From Burkholderiaceae bacterium (GTDB lineage: Bacteria; Pseudomonadota; Gammaproteobacteria; Burkholderiales; Burkholderiaceae_C), in the NCBI GenBank assembly GCA_023262645.1, contig JALRAA010000010.1:1-13925 (forward strand): a stretch of 13,925 bases of DNA, given 5' to 3'. Made by a program: the position numbers and the translations under genes. Of this stretch, positions 1 to 6,848 are shown piece by piece; the stretch's first letter is position 1, and each line of letters begins with the position of its first letter. The notes beneath the pieces were generated by a model, which was not told where the DNA came from, did not search any database, and saw only the letters and a program-made list of their open reading frames with translations.

Positions 1-60
1 GCGGTGGCGGTGGTGGTGTACGAAGCTTGGCGACAACAGGGGTTTGGTCATCAGGCGTAA
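1..60 (+). CDS. C-terminal end of an unidentified + strand protein (partial)
   Basis: An open frame enters from the left edge and ends at a TAA at 58-60. It encodes the last 19 residues of a protein, AVAVVVYEAWRQQGFGHQA. The mix of hydrophobic and charged residues looks like a genuine C-terminus, but it is far too short to assign a family. If real, it converges on the minus-strand MaoC gene and overlaps its final codons by 10 bp. The opposite strand gives no better reading of these bases. The function is unknown and the call rests only on amino-acid plausibility and tight convergent packing. Confidence 0.4.
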   Translation, partial: AVAVVVYEAWRQQGFGHQA

Positions 61-509
61 TGCCTGACTAACGACTCCGCAACACACACAGGTTTGTCGC
101 TGCCTTCACGCTCAACGCTCACGCGCCACGTCATTTGTATGCCTGCAGGCTCAATGTCCTCGCAAGCCAGCAAATGCATGTGGGCACGCAAGCGGCTGTT
201 GACCGGCACCGGCGCGGTGAATCTGACTTTGTTCAAGCCATAGTTCACCCCCATGCGGGTTTGCGCCATCGAAAAAGCCGATTCAAAAAACAGCGGCAAC
301 AAAGAAAGTGTCAAAAACCCATGGGCAATCGGGGTTCCAAACGGGCCATTGGTGGCTTTCTGTTCGTCCACATGAATCCACTGGTGGTCGTGGGTGGCAT
401 CGGCAAATTGGTTGATTTGCGCTTGGGTCACCACACACCAATCGCTGACCGCGACGTCTTGGCCCACGCAGGCTTGCAGTTCTTTGAAAGTGTTGAAATG
501 CTTTTTCAT
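51..509 (-). CDS. MaoC/NodN-like hotdog-fold dehydratase
   Basis: A 152-residue protein of the MaoC/NodN hotdog family, whose members hydrate or dehydrate acyl-CoA thioesters, often as (R)-specific enoyl-CoA hydratases. The diagnostic region is residues 37-64: ATHDHQWIHVD followed by GPFGTPIAHG. D41 and H46 are in the position of the catalytic Asp/His pair, and H63 lies in the conserved IAHG turn. The length is typical of single-domain members. The start MKKHFNTFKEL gives a sensible N-terminus; a longer overlapping frame in this stretch has no family resemblance. The gene is divergent from fpr with a 116-bp gap. The natural substrate cannot be read from the sequence; involvement in fatty-acid, polyhydroxyalkanoate or aromatic acyl-CoA metabolism is possible. 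Confidence 0.85.
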   Translation of the reverse strand: MKKHFNTFKELQACVGQDVAVSDWCVVTQAQINQFADATHDHQWIHVDEQKATNGPFGTPIAHGFLTLSLLPLFFESAFSMAQTRMGVNYGLNKVRFTAPVPVNSRLRAHMHLLACEDIEPAGIQMTWRVSVEREGSDKPVCVAESLVRHYA

Positions 510-625
510 TCGGTAGGGTGTCTTTCATACGGGAAGGTTCGTCAATCGTGCTGGCGACAGCAAGCAACGGCGGTTGACAATGCGTCCTCTAAAATCAGCG
601 GTTTACCCATTCAAAGATCGCGTCC

Positions 626-1399
626 ATGAGTGCTTTTCTAGAAGAAACCGTCCTGACAGTTCACCATTGGACAGACCGCCTGTTCAGTTTTACCACCACC
701 CGTGACATGGCTCTCAGGTTTTCCAACGGGCATTTCACCATGATCGGACTCAAAGTCGACGGCAAACCATTGCTGCGTGCTTACAGCATCGTCAGCCCCA
801 ACTACGAAGAGCACCTCGAATTTTTGAGCATCAAAGTCCCCGACGGCCCACTCACATCGCGGCTACAGCATATTCAAGTGGGCGACAAAATCATCGTCGG
901 GCGCAAACCCACCGGCACGCTATTGATTGATTATTTGCTGCCCGGCAAACATCTGTATTTGCTGGGAACCGGGACGGGACTGGCCCCTTACCTCAGCATC
1001 GTGCGCGACCCCGACACCTATGAGCGCTTTGAAAAAGTCATCATCGTGCACGGCGTGCGTCAGGTGAACGAATTGGCCTACCACGACTACCTCACGCAAG
1101 AACTGCCACAGCATGAATTGCTTGGCGACATGGTTCGCGAACAAATGCTCTACTACCCCACCGTCACACGCGAGCCCTACAAAAACCAAGGCCGCATGAC
1201 CGATTTGATTCACTCTGGCAAATTGTTTACCGACTTGGGTCTGCCCGCTTTCAACCCCAAAGACGACCGGGTCATGCTGTGCGGCAGCCCGCAAATGCTC
1301 AAAGACTTGAAAAACATGTTGGAAGAACGTGGCTTTGCCGAAGGAAATACCAGCACCCCAGGCGACTTTGTGGTGGAACGGGCTTTTGTCGAGCAGTAA
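626..1399 (+). CDS. fpr: Ferredoxin--NADP+ reductase
   Basis: A 257-residue flavoprotein of the bacterial FPR family. It moves electrons between NADP(H) and ferredoxin or flavodoxin through FAD, in the cytoplasm. Residues 1-100 form the FAD-binding barrel, with the isoalloxazine-contacting motif RAYSIVS at 51-57. The NADP-binding Rossmann-like domain follows, with GTGTGLAPYLSI at 114-125 and VMLCGSPQM at 216-224. The C-terminus, VVERAFVEQ, carries the short extension after the aromatic residue that is usual in bacterial FPRs. Length and start, MSAFLEETVLTVHHWTDRLF, fit the family. The ribosome-binding site is poor (only GATCGCGTCC precedes the ATG). The gene converges on the thiolase gene with 14 bp between stop codons and no recognisable hairpin. 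Family roles include oxidative-stress defence and iron-sulfur supply. Confidence 0.95.
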   Translation: MSAFLEETVLTVHHWTDRLFSFTTTRDMALRFSNGHFTMIGLKVDGKPLLRAYSIVSPNYEEHLEFLSIKVPDGPLTSRLQHIQVGDKIIVGRKPTGTLLIDYLLPGKHLYLLGTGTGLAPYLSIVRDPDTYERFEKVIIVHGVRQVNELAYHDYLTQELPQHELLGDMVREQMLYYPTVTREPYKNQGRMTDLIHSGKLFTDLGLPAFNPKDDRVMLCGSPQMLKDLKNMLEERGFAEGNTSTPGDFVVERAFVEQ

Positions 1400-1413
1400 A
1401 AAAATACGCTGGC

Positions 1414-2616
1414 CTAAACCCTCTCAATCACCACCGCAATCCCCTGCCCCACACCGATGCACATGGTGCACAAAGCGTAACGCCCACCGGTTCGTTGCAA
1501 TTGCCGCGCCGCTGTCATCACCAGTCTGGCACCACTGGCACCCAGCGGATGGCCCAAGGCAATCGCACCGCCGTTTGGGTTGACGCGCACATCATCGTCT
1601 TGCAAACCCAGCATGCGCAACACCGCTATGCCTTGCGCGGCAAACGCTTCGTTCAACTCGATCACGTCCATTTGCGCCAACGTCAAGCCGGTCAGTGCCA
1701 ACACTTTTTCTGTGGCCGGTGCGGGCCCTATGCCCATGATGCGCGGCGGCACGCCCGCGGTGGCCATGCCCACGACACGTGCACGCGGCGTCAGGCCGTG
1801 CTTGGCCGCTTCGGATTCGCTGGCCAGCAACAAAGCACAGGCACCATCGTTCACGCCACTGGCGTTGCCAGCGGTCACCGTGCCATCGGGGCGCACCACG
1901 CCCTTGAGCTTGGCGAGGGTTTCCAGGCTGGTTTCACGCGGGTGTTCATCTTTGTCAACCGCGATGGGTTCGCCTTTTGTTTGCGGAATGGTCACCGGTG
2001 TGATTTCCTCGGCCAATACACCTGACTTTTGCGCTGCCACGGCTTTCAACTGACTGGCCAGTGCCATGCGGTCTTGGGCTTCGCGTTCGATCTTGTAGTC
2101 CACGGCGACGTTTTCTGCAGTCTCGGGCATGGCGTCCACGCCGTACATCGCTTTCATCACGGGGTTGATAAAGCGCCAGCCAATGGTGGTGTCAAAAATA
2201 GCGGGCGTGCGCGCAAAAGCAGATTCGGCTTTGGGCATGACAAACGGCGCTCGGCTCATGCTCTCTACACCACCCGCGATCACCATACCTGCCTCACCCG
2301 CGCGAATGGCTCGGGCCGCGGTACCCAATGCATCCATGCCAGAGCCGCATAAGCGGTTGATCGTTGCTCCAGGAATTTGATGGGGCAAGCCCGCCAGCAA
2401 ACTCGCCATGTGCGCCACATTGCGGTTGTCTTCACCTGCTTGGTTGACACAGCCATACAGCACATCAGAAATCGCCATCCAGTCGACTTGCGGATTGCGA
2501 GCCATGAGTGCCCGCAAAGGAATGGCGGCCAAGTCATCGGTACGCACACTGGACAAAGCGCCGCCGTAGCGACCGAAAGGGGTACGGATGGCGTCACAAA
2601 TATAGGCTTGGTTCAT
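1414..2616 (-). CDS. pcaF: 3-oxoadipyl-CoA thiolase-type acetyl-CoA acyltransferase
   Basis: A 400-residue type II thiolase. It most resembles PcaF/PaaJ, which cleaves 3-oxoadipyl-CoA to succinyl-CoA and acetyl-CoA in the last step of the beta-ketoadipate and phenylacetate routes. The N-terminus YICDAIRTPFGRYGGALS is characteristic. The catalytic residues are visible: nucleophile C90 in INRLCGSGMDA, H356 in ALGHPLGASGAR and C386 in CTMCIGVGQG. NEAFA (322-326) and the glycine-rich VNPNGGAIALG are also intact. The length matches PcaF exactly. AGAGAAG, a few bases before the ATG, serves as ribosome-binding site. The gene stands alone, without other pca or paa genes nearby, so assignment to 3-oxoadipyl-CoA rather than another 3-ketoacyl-CoA rests on sequence resemblance only. 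It is divergent from the DUF1841 gene with 27 bp between starts. Confidence 0.88.
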   Translation of the reverse strand: MNQAYICDAIRTPFGRYGGALSSVRTDDLAAIPLRALMARNPQVDWMAISDVLYGCVNQAGEDNRNVAHMASLLAGLPHQIPGATINRLCGSGMDALGTAARAIRAGEAGMVIAGGVESMSRAPFVMPKAESAFARTPAIFDTTIGWRFINPVMKAMYGVDAMPETAENVAVDYKIEREAQDRMALASQLKAVAAQKSGVLAEEITPVTIPQTKGEPIAVDKDEHPRETSLETLAKLKGVVRPDGTVTAGNASGVNDGACALLLASESEAAKHGLTPRARVVGMATAGVPPRIMGIGPAPATEKVLALTGLTLAQMDVIELNEAFAAQGIAVLRMLGLQDDDVRVNPNGGAIALGHPLGASGARLVMTAARQLQRTGGRYALCTMCIGVGQGIAVVIERV

Positions 2617-2643
2617 GGGCTTCTCTGGTTGACAATAGAGCGC

Positions 2644-3072
2644 ATGTTTAGTCCTTCACAACAAGACGTCCGGCGCTTCTTCTGTCAAGTCTATGCCAAA
2701 CAGTTGCAAGGGCCGCTGGTCGATCCGCTAGAGACATTGGCCGCCGAATGGATCAAGCGACACCCCGAGTACCACGCCATCCTGGAAAACGAAGAAGCCG
2801 CGCTGGCCACCTCGTTTGATGACAGCACTGGCAATCCTTTTTTACATTTGTCGATGCATTTGTCCATCAGCGAGCAATGTTCCATCGACCAACCCCGTGG
2901 CATTCGGCAAGCGGTTGAATTACTCGCCGCCAAGCGGCCTGATTTACATGTTGCTCAACATGAAGTCATGGAATGCTTGGGCACCATGCTGTGGGAAAGC
3001 CAACGCAGTGGTCGCCCTCCCGATGGACAAGCCTATATCGATGCTGTTCAACGGCAGGCCACCAAAGACTGA
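2644..3072 (+). CDS. DUF1841 family protein
   Basis: A 142-residue protein recognised as DUF1841, a betaproteobacterial and related family of unknown function. The opening MFSPSQQDVRRFF is the usual family start, so the ATG at 2644 is preferred although the frame stays open upstream. The middle holds the conserved hydrophobic/His stretch NPFLHLSMHLSISEQ (residues 60-74), followed by DQPRGIR. The C-terminal part has HVAQHEVMECLGTMLWE. There is no signal peptide or membrane segment, so it is probably cytoplasmic. Several conserved histidines and acidic residues could bind a metal, but no function is known. Translation initiation looks weak: only ATAGAG lies before the ATG. The gene converges on the cytochrome c4 gene. 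Confidence 0.88.
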   Translation: MFSPSQQDVRRFFCQVYAKQLQGPLVDPLETLAAEWIKRHPEYHAILENEEAALATSFDDSTGNPFLHLSMHLSISEQCSIDQPRGIRQAVELLAAKRPDLHVAQHEVMECLGTMLWESQRSGRPPDGQAYIDAVQRQATKD

Positions 3073-3100
3073 AAAACCTTCAAGCGGTTACGCCCAAAAA

Positions 3101-3124
3101 AAAGGCCCACCAAGGTGGACCTTT
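3101..3124 (-). terminator. Rho-independent terminator of the cytochrome c4 gene
   Basis: AAAGGCCCACC and GGTGGACCTTT form an 11-position stem with one internal mismatch around CAAG at the tip. On the minus strand the hairpin is followed by an unbroken run of eight T (3103-3096 read backwards, partly in the stem). It therefore ends transcription of the minus-strand cytochrome gene, whose stop lies about 20 bp before it. For the + strand DUF1841 gene the same hairpin has only a short T run, so termination in that direction may be weaker. Confidence 0.8.
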
Positions 3125-3144
3125 GGATGAAAGCTTTTGGGCTA

Positions 3145-3804
3145 TCAGCGGAATTTGGATTGGGACACGGTCTGCAAATCCCCTTGTTGTTGGCTGACAT
3201 AGGCCGCGATTTCTTTTAACTCGGCCAAGGTGAATTGCTTGGCAACGCCAGCCATGACCGCATTGCCACGGCCCCAGGTGGCTTGGTTTTCTACTTTGTA
3301 AGACTTGAGCGCCACATACAGGTAGTCTTTGTATTGACCGGCGATTTTGGGATAGCCGGGCACCATGGGTTTGTTGAGGTTGGCACCGTGGCAAGAGGTA
3401 CACGCACCTTTGGTGATCAGTTCAGCAACTTTACCGGAGGCTTCAGCGGCTTTTTCTGGCACTGCAGGGGCGGTTGCTTTGCCGTGTGATTCGTAATAGG
3501 CGGCGATATCAGCCATGTCTTTGGCAGTGAGCGAAGCCGCAATGCTTTTCATGGTGGGGTGCTTGCGTTCGCCCTTTTGGTAGGCGGTCAACGCAGACAC
3601 AATGTAAGCGGCGGTTTGTCCAGAAATTTTGGGAACTTTATAGACTTCGGGAAAGCTGGCTTGGTAGCCCTTGATGCCGTGACAACCGATACACATGGCG
3701 ATCTTGGTTTCACCGGCTTTGGCGTCGCCTGCTTCTTGGGCATTGACAACAGTGGTCGCACAAGCGACAAACAAGACGAGCAACGACGTATAAAACTTGT
3801 TCAT
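3145..3804 (-). CDS. Periplasmic di-haem cytochrome c4
   Basis: A 219-residue exported cytochrome. Residues 1-22 (MNKFYTSLLVLFVACATTVVNA) form a Sec signal peptide ending in an AxA-like site before QEAGD. Two class-I cytochrome c domains follow. The first has haem motif CIGCH at 38-42 and probable axial ligand M85 in HPTMKSIA. The second has CTSCH at 135-139 and probable ligand M184 in NAVMAGVA. Two such domains of about 90 residues, each with a C-terminal AAYY or AAYV helix, are typical of cytochrome c4. This family carries electrons in the periplasm from the bc1 complex to terminal oxidases such as cbb3. The gene is divergent from the MoxR/VWA operon across 86 bp and has its own terminator. 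Confidence 0.93.
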   Translation of the reverse strand: MNKFYTSLLVLFVACATTVVNAQEAGDAKAGETKIAMCIGCHGIKGYQASFPEVYKVPKISGQTAAYIVSALTAYQKGERKHPTMKSIAASLTAKDMADIAAYYESHGKATAPAVPEKAAEASGKVAELITKGACTSCHGANLNKPMVPGYPKIAGQYKDYLYVALKSYKVENQATWGRGNAVMAGVAKQFTLAELKEIAAYVSQQQGDLQTVSQSKFR

Positions 3805-3834
3805 TTTGGACAGACAATCATTGAAACTCCGAAG

Positions 3835-3868
3835 ATTATATAGACGCGATTTGTAAGCTCCGCGTCAA
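3835..3868 (-). promoter_or_regulatory. Possible promoter of the cytochrome c4 gene
   Basis: On the minus strand there is a perfect TATAAT (3840-3835) about 30 bp before the start codon. A TTGACG hexamer lies at 3868-3863. The 22-bp spacing between them is too long for a standard sigma-70 promoter. Either the TTGACG pairs with an overlapping TCTATA (18-bp spacing), or the -10 acts without a good -35. The position between divergent genes supports some promoter here. Confidence 0.4.
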
Positions 3869-3890
3869 TCCCCTCGAAAGGCAATCGAAG

Positions 3891-4745
3891 ATGAAATTCC
3901 AAGGCACCCAAAACTACGTGGCCACCCAAGACTTGATGCTGGCGGTCAACGCGGCCATCACACTGAAGCGACCCTTGTTGGTCAAGGGTGAACCCGGTAC
4001 GGGAAAAACCATGTTGGCAGAAGAGGTAGCGGCGGCGCTCAATATGCCTTTGCTGCAATGGCATATCAAATCGACCACCAAAGCGCAGCAAGGTTTGTAC
4101 GAATATGACGCCGTCAGCCGGTTGCGCGACAGCCAAATGGCCGACTTAGACGGCGGTGAACGTGTGAAGAACATTGAAAACTACATCATCAAAGGCGTGT
4201 TGTGGCAGGCCTTCACCGCTACCGAACCTGTGGCGCTTTTGATCGATGAAATCGATAAAGCAGACATTGAATTCCCCAACGACTTGCTGCGCGAACTCGA
4301 CCGCATGGAGTTTTATTGTTATGAGACCCGCGAGTTGATCAAGGCGACATCTCGCCCACTGGTGTTCATCACCTCGAACAATGAAAAAGAATTGCCCGAC
4401 GCGTTTTTGCGCCGTTGTTTCTTTCACTACATCAAATTTCCCGAAGCCGACACCATGCGGCAAATCATCGATGTGCATTTCCCCAACCTGAAAAAAGAGC
4501 TGCTGGCCGCCGCCCTGAAAACCTTTTACGACGTGCGTGGCCTGCCCGGTTTGAAGAAAAAGCCCTCCACCTCGGAACTGCTGGACTGGCTGAAACTGCT
4601 GGTGGCCGAAGACATCCCGCTGGCTGCGCTGCAAACCCAGGACGACAAAGTGGCGGTGCCGCCGCTGGTCGGCGCCTTGCTGAAAAACGAGCAAGATGTG
4701 ACCTTATTTGAGAAACTCGTGTTCATGCAAAGCCGTAACCGCTAA
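3891..4745 (+). CDS. MoxR-family AAA+ ATPase (CoxD-like)
   Basis: A 284-residue AAA+ ATPase of the MoxR group. Walker A GEPGTGKT is at 33-40, Walker B ALLIDEID at 115-122, a sensor-1 Asn in ITSNNEKELPD at 160-170, and an arginine-finger-type pair in AFLRRC at 171-176. These match the MoxR branch, whose members act with von Willebrand factor A proteins as chaperones that mature or insert metal cofactors. CoxD in carbon monoxide dehydrogenase maturation is the closest well-known model. The start MKFQGTQNYVATQDL begins shortly before the ATPase core, as in the family, and AAAGG/GAAG precede it. The VWA partner starts 8 bp after the stop, so the two are surely co-transcribed. No CO dehydrogenase gene is in view, so the client protein is unknown. 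Confidence 0.93.
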   Translation: MKFQGTQNYVATQDLMLAVNAAITLKRPLLVKGEPGTGKTMLAEEVAAALNMPLLQWHIKSTTKAQQGLYEYDAVSRLRDSQMADLDGGERVKNIENYIIKGVLWQAFTATEPVALLIDEIDKADIEFPNDLLRELDRMEFYCYETRELIKATSRPLVFITSNNEKELPDAFLRRCFFHYIKFPEADTMRQIIDVHFPNLKKELLAAALKTFYDVRGLPGLKKKPSTSELLDWLKLLVAEDIPLAALQTQDDKVAVPPLVGALLKNEQDVTLFEKLVFMQSRNR

Positions 4746-4753
4746 AGCCAAAC

Positions 4754-5938
4754 ATGCTGATCGACTTCTTCTACACATTGCGCGCAGCCAAGTTGCCTGT
4801 ATCGGTGAAAGAATTTCTGGTGCTGCTCGAAGCCATGCAAGCCAATGTGGTCGGGCCACAAAGCGACGCCTGCAGCATGGACGATTTTTATTACCTCAGC
4901 CGCACTGCCTTGATCAAGGACGAAAAGCATTTCGACAAGTTCGACAAAGCCTTTGGCGCATATTTCAAAGGCGTTGAAATGCTGACCGATTTCGCCGCCG
5001 ATGTGCCCATGGAGTGGCTGAAAAAAATCTTGGACAACGAACTCACCCCCGAGCAAAAAGCCGCCATCGAAAAAATGGGCTGGGACGAGTTGATGGACAC
5101 CCTGAAAAAACGTCTGGAAGAACAAAAGGAACGCCACGAAGGTGGCAGCAAATGGATAGGCACGGGTGGCACTTCACCTTTTGGCAACAGCGGCTACAAC
5201 CCGCAAGGCATTCGCATCGGTGGCAAGGGCGGCAACAAAAGCGCTGTCAAAGTGTGGGACCAACGTGCTTACCAAGACTATGACGACAGCGTCGAACTCG
5301 GCACGCGCAACATCAAAGTGGCTTTGCGACGGCTGCGCCGCTTCGCGCGTGAAGGCGCTGAAGACGAGCTGGATTTAGACCACACCATACGCAGCACGGC
5401 GGCCAATGCGGGTTACTTAGACATCAAAATGCGGCCCGAGCGACACAACAACGTCAAGTTGCTGTTGTTGATGGATGTGGGCGGCACCATGGACGAGCAC
5501 GTGAGCCGCGTCGAAGAATTGTTTTCAGCGGTCAAAGGCGAGTTCAAGCATTTGGAGTTTTTCTACTTCCACAATTGCGTTTACGATTTTTTGTGGAAGA
5601 ACAACCGCCGCCGTTTCGCTGAAAAATTTGATACATGGGACGTGATCCGCAAATACAACAAGGACCACAAATTGGTGTTTGTCGGCGACGCCACCATGAG
5701 CCCTTACGAAATATTGCAACCGGGCGGAAGCGTGGAATACAACAACGAAGAAGCCGGTGCAGAATGGCTTCAACGCTTGACCCACGCCTACCCCAAATTC
5801 GCTTGGATCAACCCCGAACCGCCTGGTGTTTGGCAATACCGCCAAAGCATCAGCATCATCCAACAACTGGTCAGCAACCGCATGTATCCCTTGACGCTCA
5901 AAGGCTTAGAAGATGCAATGCGTATGCTCAGCAAGTGA
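4754..5938 (+). CDS. CoxE-like VWA domain-containing protein
   Basis: A 394-residue partner of the upstream MoxR ATPase. The N-terminal half (1-130) is helical and ends in a highly charged stretch, KKRLEEQKERHEGG (118-131). A Gly-rich linker follows (135-160), then a basic patch LRRLRRFARE (191-200). The C-terminal VWA domain begins at VKLLLLMDVGG (234-244). The metal-ion-dependent adhesion site is altered: DVGGTMD at 241-247 instead of DxSxS, a form also seen in CoxE-type proteins. A further probable metal-coordinating Asp lies in FVGDATMSPYE (309-319). Such proteins bind client enzymes while the ATPase remodels them in the cytoplasm. There is no signal peptide or membrane segment. A weak hairpin follows the stop. 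Confidence 0.9.
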   Translation: MLIDFFYTLRAAKLPVSVKEFLVLLEAMQANVVGPQSDACSMDDFYYLSRTALIKDEKHFDKFDKAFGAYFKGVEMLTDFAADVPMEWLKKILDNELTPEQKAAIEKMGWDELMDTLKKRLEEQKERHEGGSKWIGTGGTSPFGNSGYNPQGIRIGGKGGNKSAVKVWDQRAYQDYDDSVELGTRNIKVALRRLRRFAREGAEDELDLDHTIRSTAANAGYLDIKMRPERHNNVKLLLLMDVGGTMDEHVSRVEELFSAVKGEFKHLEFFYFHNCVYDFLWKNNRRRFAEKFDTWDVIRKYNKDHKLVFVGDATMSPYEILQPGGSVEYNNEEAGAEWLQRLTHAYPKFAWINPEPPGVWQYRQSISIIQQLVSNRMYPLTLKGLEDAMRMLSK

Positions 5939-5968
5939 CGCTGCACTCTGAATCACCCTGTTTGCATC

Positions 5969-5982
5969 AAGGCTATCGCCTT
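5969..5982 (+). terminator. Weak hairpin between the VWA gene and the tRNA
   Basis: AAGGC and GCCTT form a perfect 5-bp stem around TATC, 30 bp after the VWA stop codon. It is followed by AAACTGTTTGTCTT, a poor T tract. It may weakly terminate the MoxR/VWA operon or simply be a chance structure in the tRNA leader. Confidence 0.25.
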
Positions 5983-5996
5983 AAACTGTTTGTCTT

Positions 5997-6071
5997 GCCG
6001 CCGTAGTTCAATGGATAGAACGAGCGCCTCCTAAGCGCTAGATACAGGTTCGATTCCTGTCGGAGGCACCA
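5997..6071 (+). tRNA. tRNA-Arg (anticodon CCU)
   Basis: The cloverleaf folds fully. The D stem is GTTC/GAAC. The anticodon stem is AGCGC (6023-6027)/GCGCT (6035-6039) around CTCCTAA, with anticodon CCT at 6030-6032. The variable loop has four bases. The T stem is ACAGG/CCTGT around TTCGATT (6049-6055). The acceptor stem is GCCGCCG (5997-6003) with CGGAGGC (6061-6067), then discriminator A and an encoded CCA. It reads the rare AGG arginine codon. One oddity: position 4 pairs G with A69, so the acceptor stem has a mismatch. The gene stands alone and no integrase lies beside it. Confidence 0.95.
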
Positions 6072-6135
6072 CTGTTTGTCATATTCATTGATCAATCGTA
6101 TGGGTTTACCCCAGTGAAGTTTGGCCATTTGGCTA

Positions 6136-6164
6136 TTGAGCATCAGGCAAACCTTCAATACATT
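6136..6164 (+). promoter_or_regulatory. Candidate sigma-70 promoter for the DUF1007-cyclase operon
   Basis: TTGAGC (6136-6141) and TACATT (6159-6164) are separated by exactly 17 bp. Each matches the consensus at four of six positions. The predicted start of transcription would be near 6171, leaving a leader of about 24 bases that contains the GGAG ribosome-binding site. It lies in the 123-bp gap after the tRNA, the only untranslated space before the operon. Confidence 0.45.
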
Positions 6165-6194
6165 TGAACTTCATGGTCTGCATGGAGAAAACAG

Positions 6195-6848
6195 GTGAGG
6201 GTTCTCAGATTTTCTGCACTCTGCTTGGCAATTTGCGTTGCAAGTAATGCATTGGCGCATCCCCATGTCAGGGTTGCTTATCAGGTCGAGCCTTTGGTGC
6301 AATCGAATGGCATACGGGCTTTGCAGGTCAATTGGCAACTGGACGCCATGACCAGCGCGCAAATACGCGACAACATCGATCTCAACAAAAATGGTGTCTT
6401 GGATCCCGAGGAATTGCAAGCATTTGCCGAAGGCAATTTCGAGTTGATGAAGCCCCATCAATTCTTTTTGACCGTCGAACAAGGCCATCTTGCTCAACCT
6501 ATTCCCTTTGAAGTCCACAGTTATCGGGCTGTTGATGCTGGACATGGATTCCAAGGCGGAGTGCATATTTCATTTGTGGCCGACTTGCCCGCCTCATCCA
6601 ACCACACGGACATCAAGGTGCGGTTCTTTGACCCCACTTGGTACATGGCCATCCAACCACGCCCTGGCTTTGGACTCGCCGCCCACCACGACTGCTCCAC
6701 CGAGTTACTCAGCGAAACCCGCGACACCTCGATGCAAGGCCAGCAGGTGGTTCAATTTTTGTTTGTCCAATGCGCAAAGGGTGCCGAGGTTCAACCCACT
6801 GCGCAATTTTTCCCTGCCACCGAACCCACCAACGGAGACGCTTTATGA
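6195..6848 (+). CDS. Exported DUF1007 family protein
   Basis: A 217-residue protein of the DUF1007 family, often labelled as periplasmic components of uncharacterised transport systems and frequently found beside nickel/cobalt transporters. The start is a GTG, supported by GGAG at 6184-6187 and by the signal peptide that follows at once (residues 1-21, ending NALA). Cleavage there would expose the N-terminus HPHVRVAYQ, the family hallmark, with His at mature positions 1 and 3. Residues 62-73 (DLNKNGVLDPEE) match a complete EF-hand calcium loop. Other possible metal ligands include AAHHDC at 162-167; C167 and C193 could form a disulfide. There are no membrane segments. The stop overlaps the next start as ATGA, so the cyclase gene is translationally coupled. 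No metal transporter gene lies nearby. Confidence 0.85.
   Translation: MRVLRFSALCLAICVASNALAHPHVRVAYQVEPLVQSNGIRALQVNWQLDAMTSAQIRDNIDLNKNGVLDPEELQAFAEGNFELMKPHQFFLTVEQGHLAQPIPFEVHSYRAVDAGHGFQGGVHISFVADLPASSNHTDIKVRFFDPTWYMAIQPRPGFGLAAHHDCSTELLSETRDTSMQGQQVVQFLFVQCAKGAEVQPTAQFFPATEPTNGDAL

Noticed and set aside
574..595. TTGACA (574-579) and TAAAAT (590-595) before fpr, as a promoter
   Set aside because: The spacing is only 10 bp, too short for a sigma-70 promoter, and no -10 sits at 16-18 bp. The same GGTTGACAAT occurs at 2627-2636, directly before the DUF1841 start, where it cannot act as a -35 for that gene; it may be coincidence.
1279..2025. A 248-codon + strand frame spanning the end of fpr and part of the thiolase gene
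   Set aside because: It overlaps two well-supported genes and its translation is low-complexity His/Arg/Gln-rich with no domain.
2377..2643. Upstream extension of the DUF1841 frame into the thiolase gene
   Set aside because: The frame is open, but family members start at the MFSPS-type N-terminus, so the extension is antisense to the thiolase N-terminus by chance.
5997..6194. The tRNA-Arg gene as an integration site of a mobile element
   Set aside because: tRNA-Arg(CCU) is a frequent attachment site, but no integrase, no second copy of the tRNA 3' end and no phage-like gene were seen nearby.
6638..6844. Upstream extension of the cyclase frame into the DUF1007 gene
   Set aside because: A clear signal peptide and GGAG site place the start at 6845. 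The extension would bury the signal peptide inside the protein.
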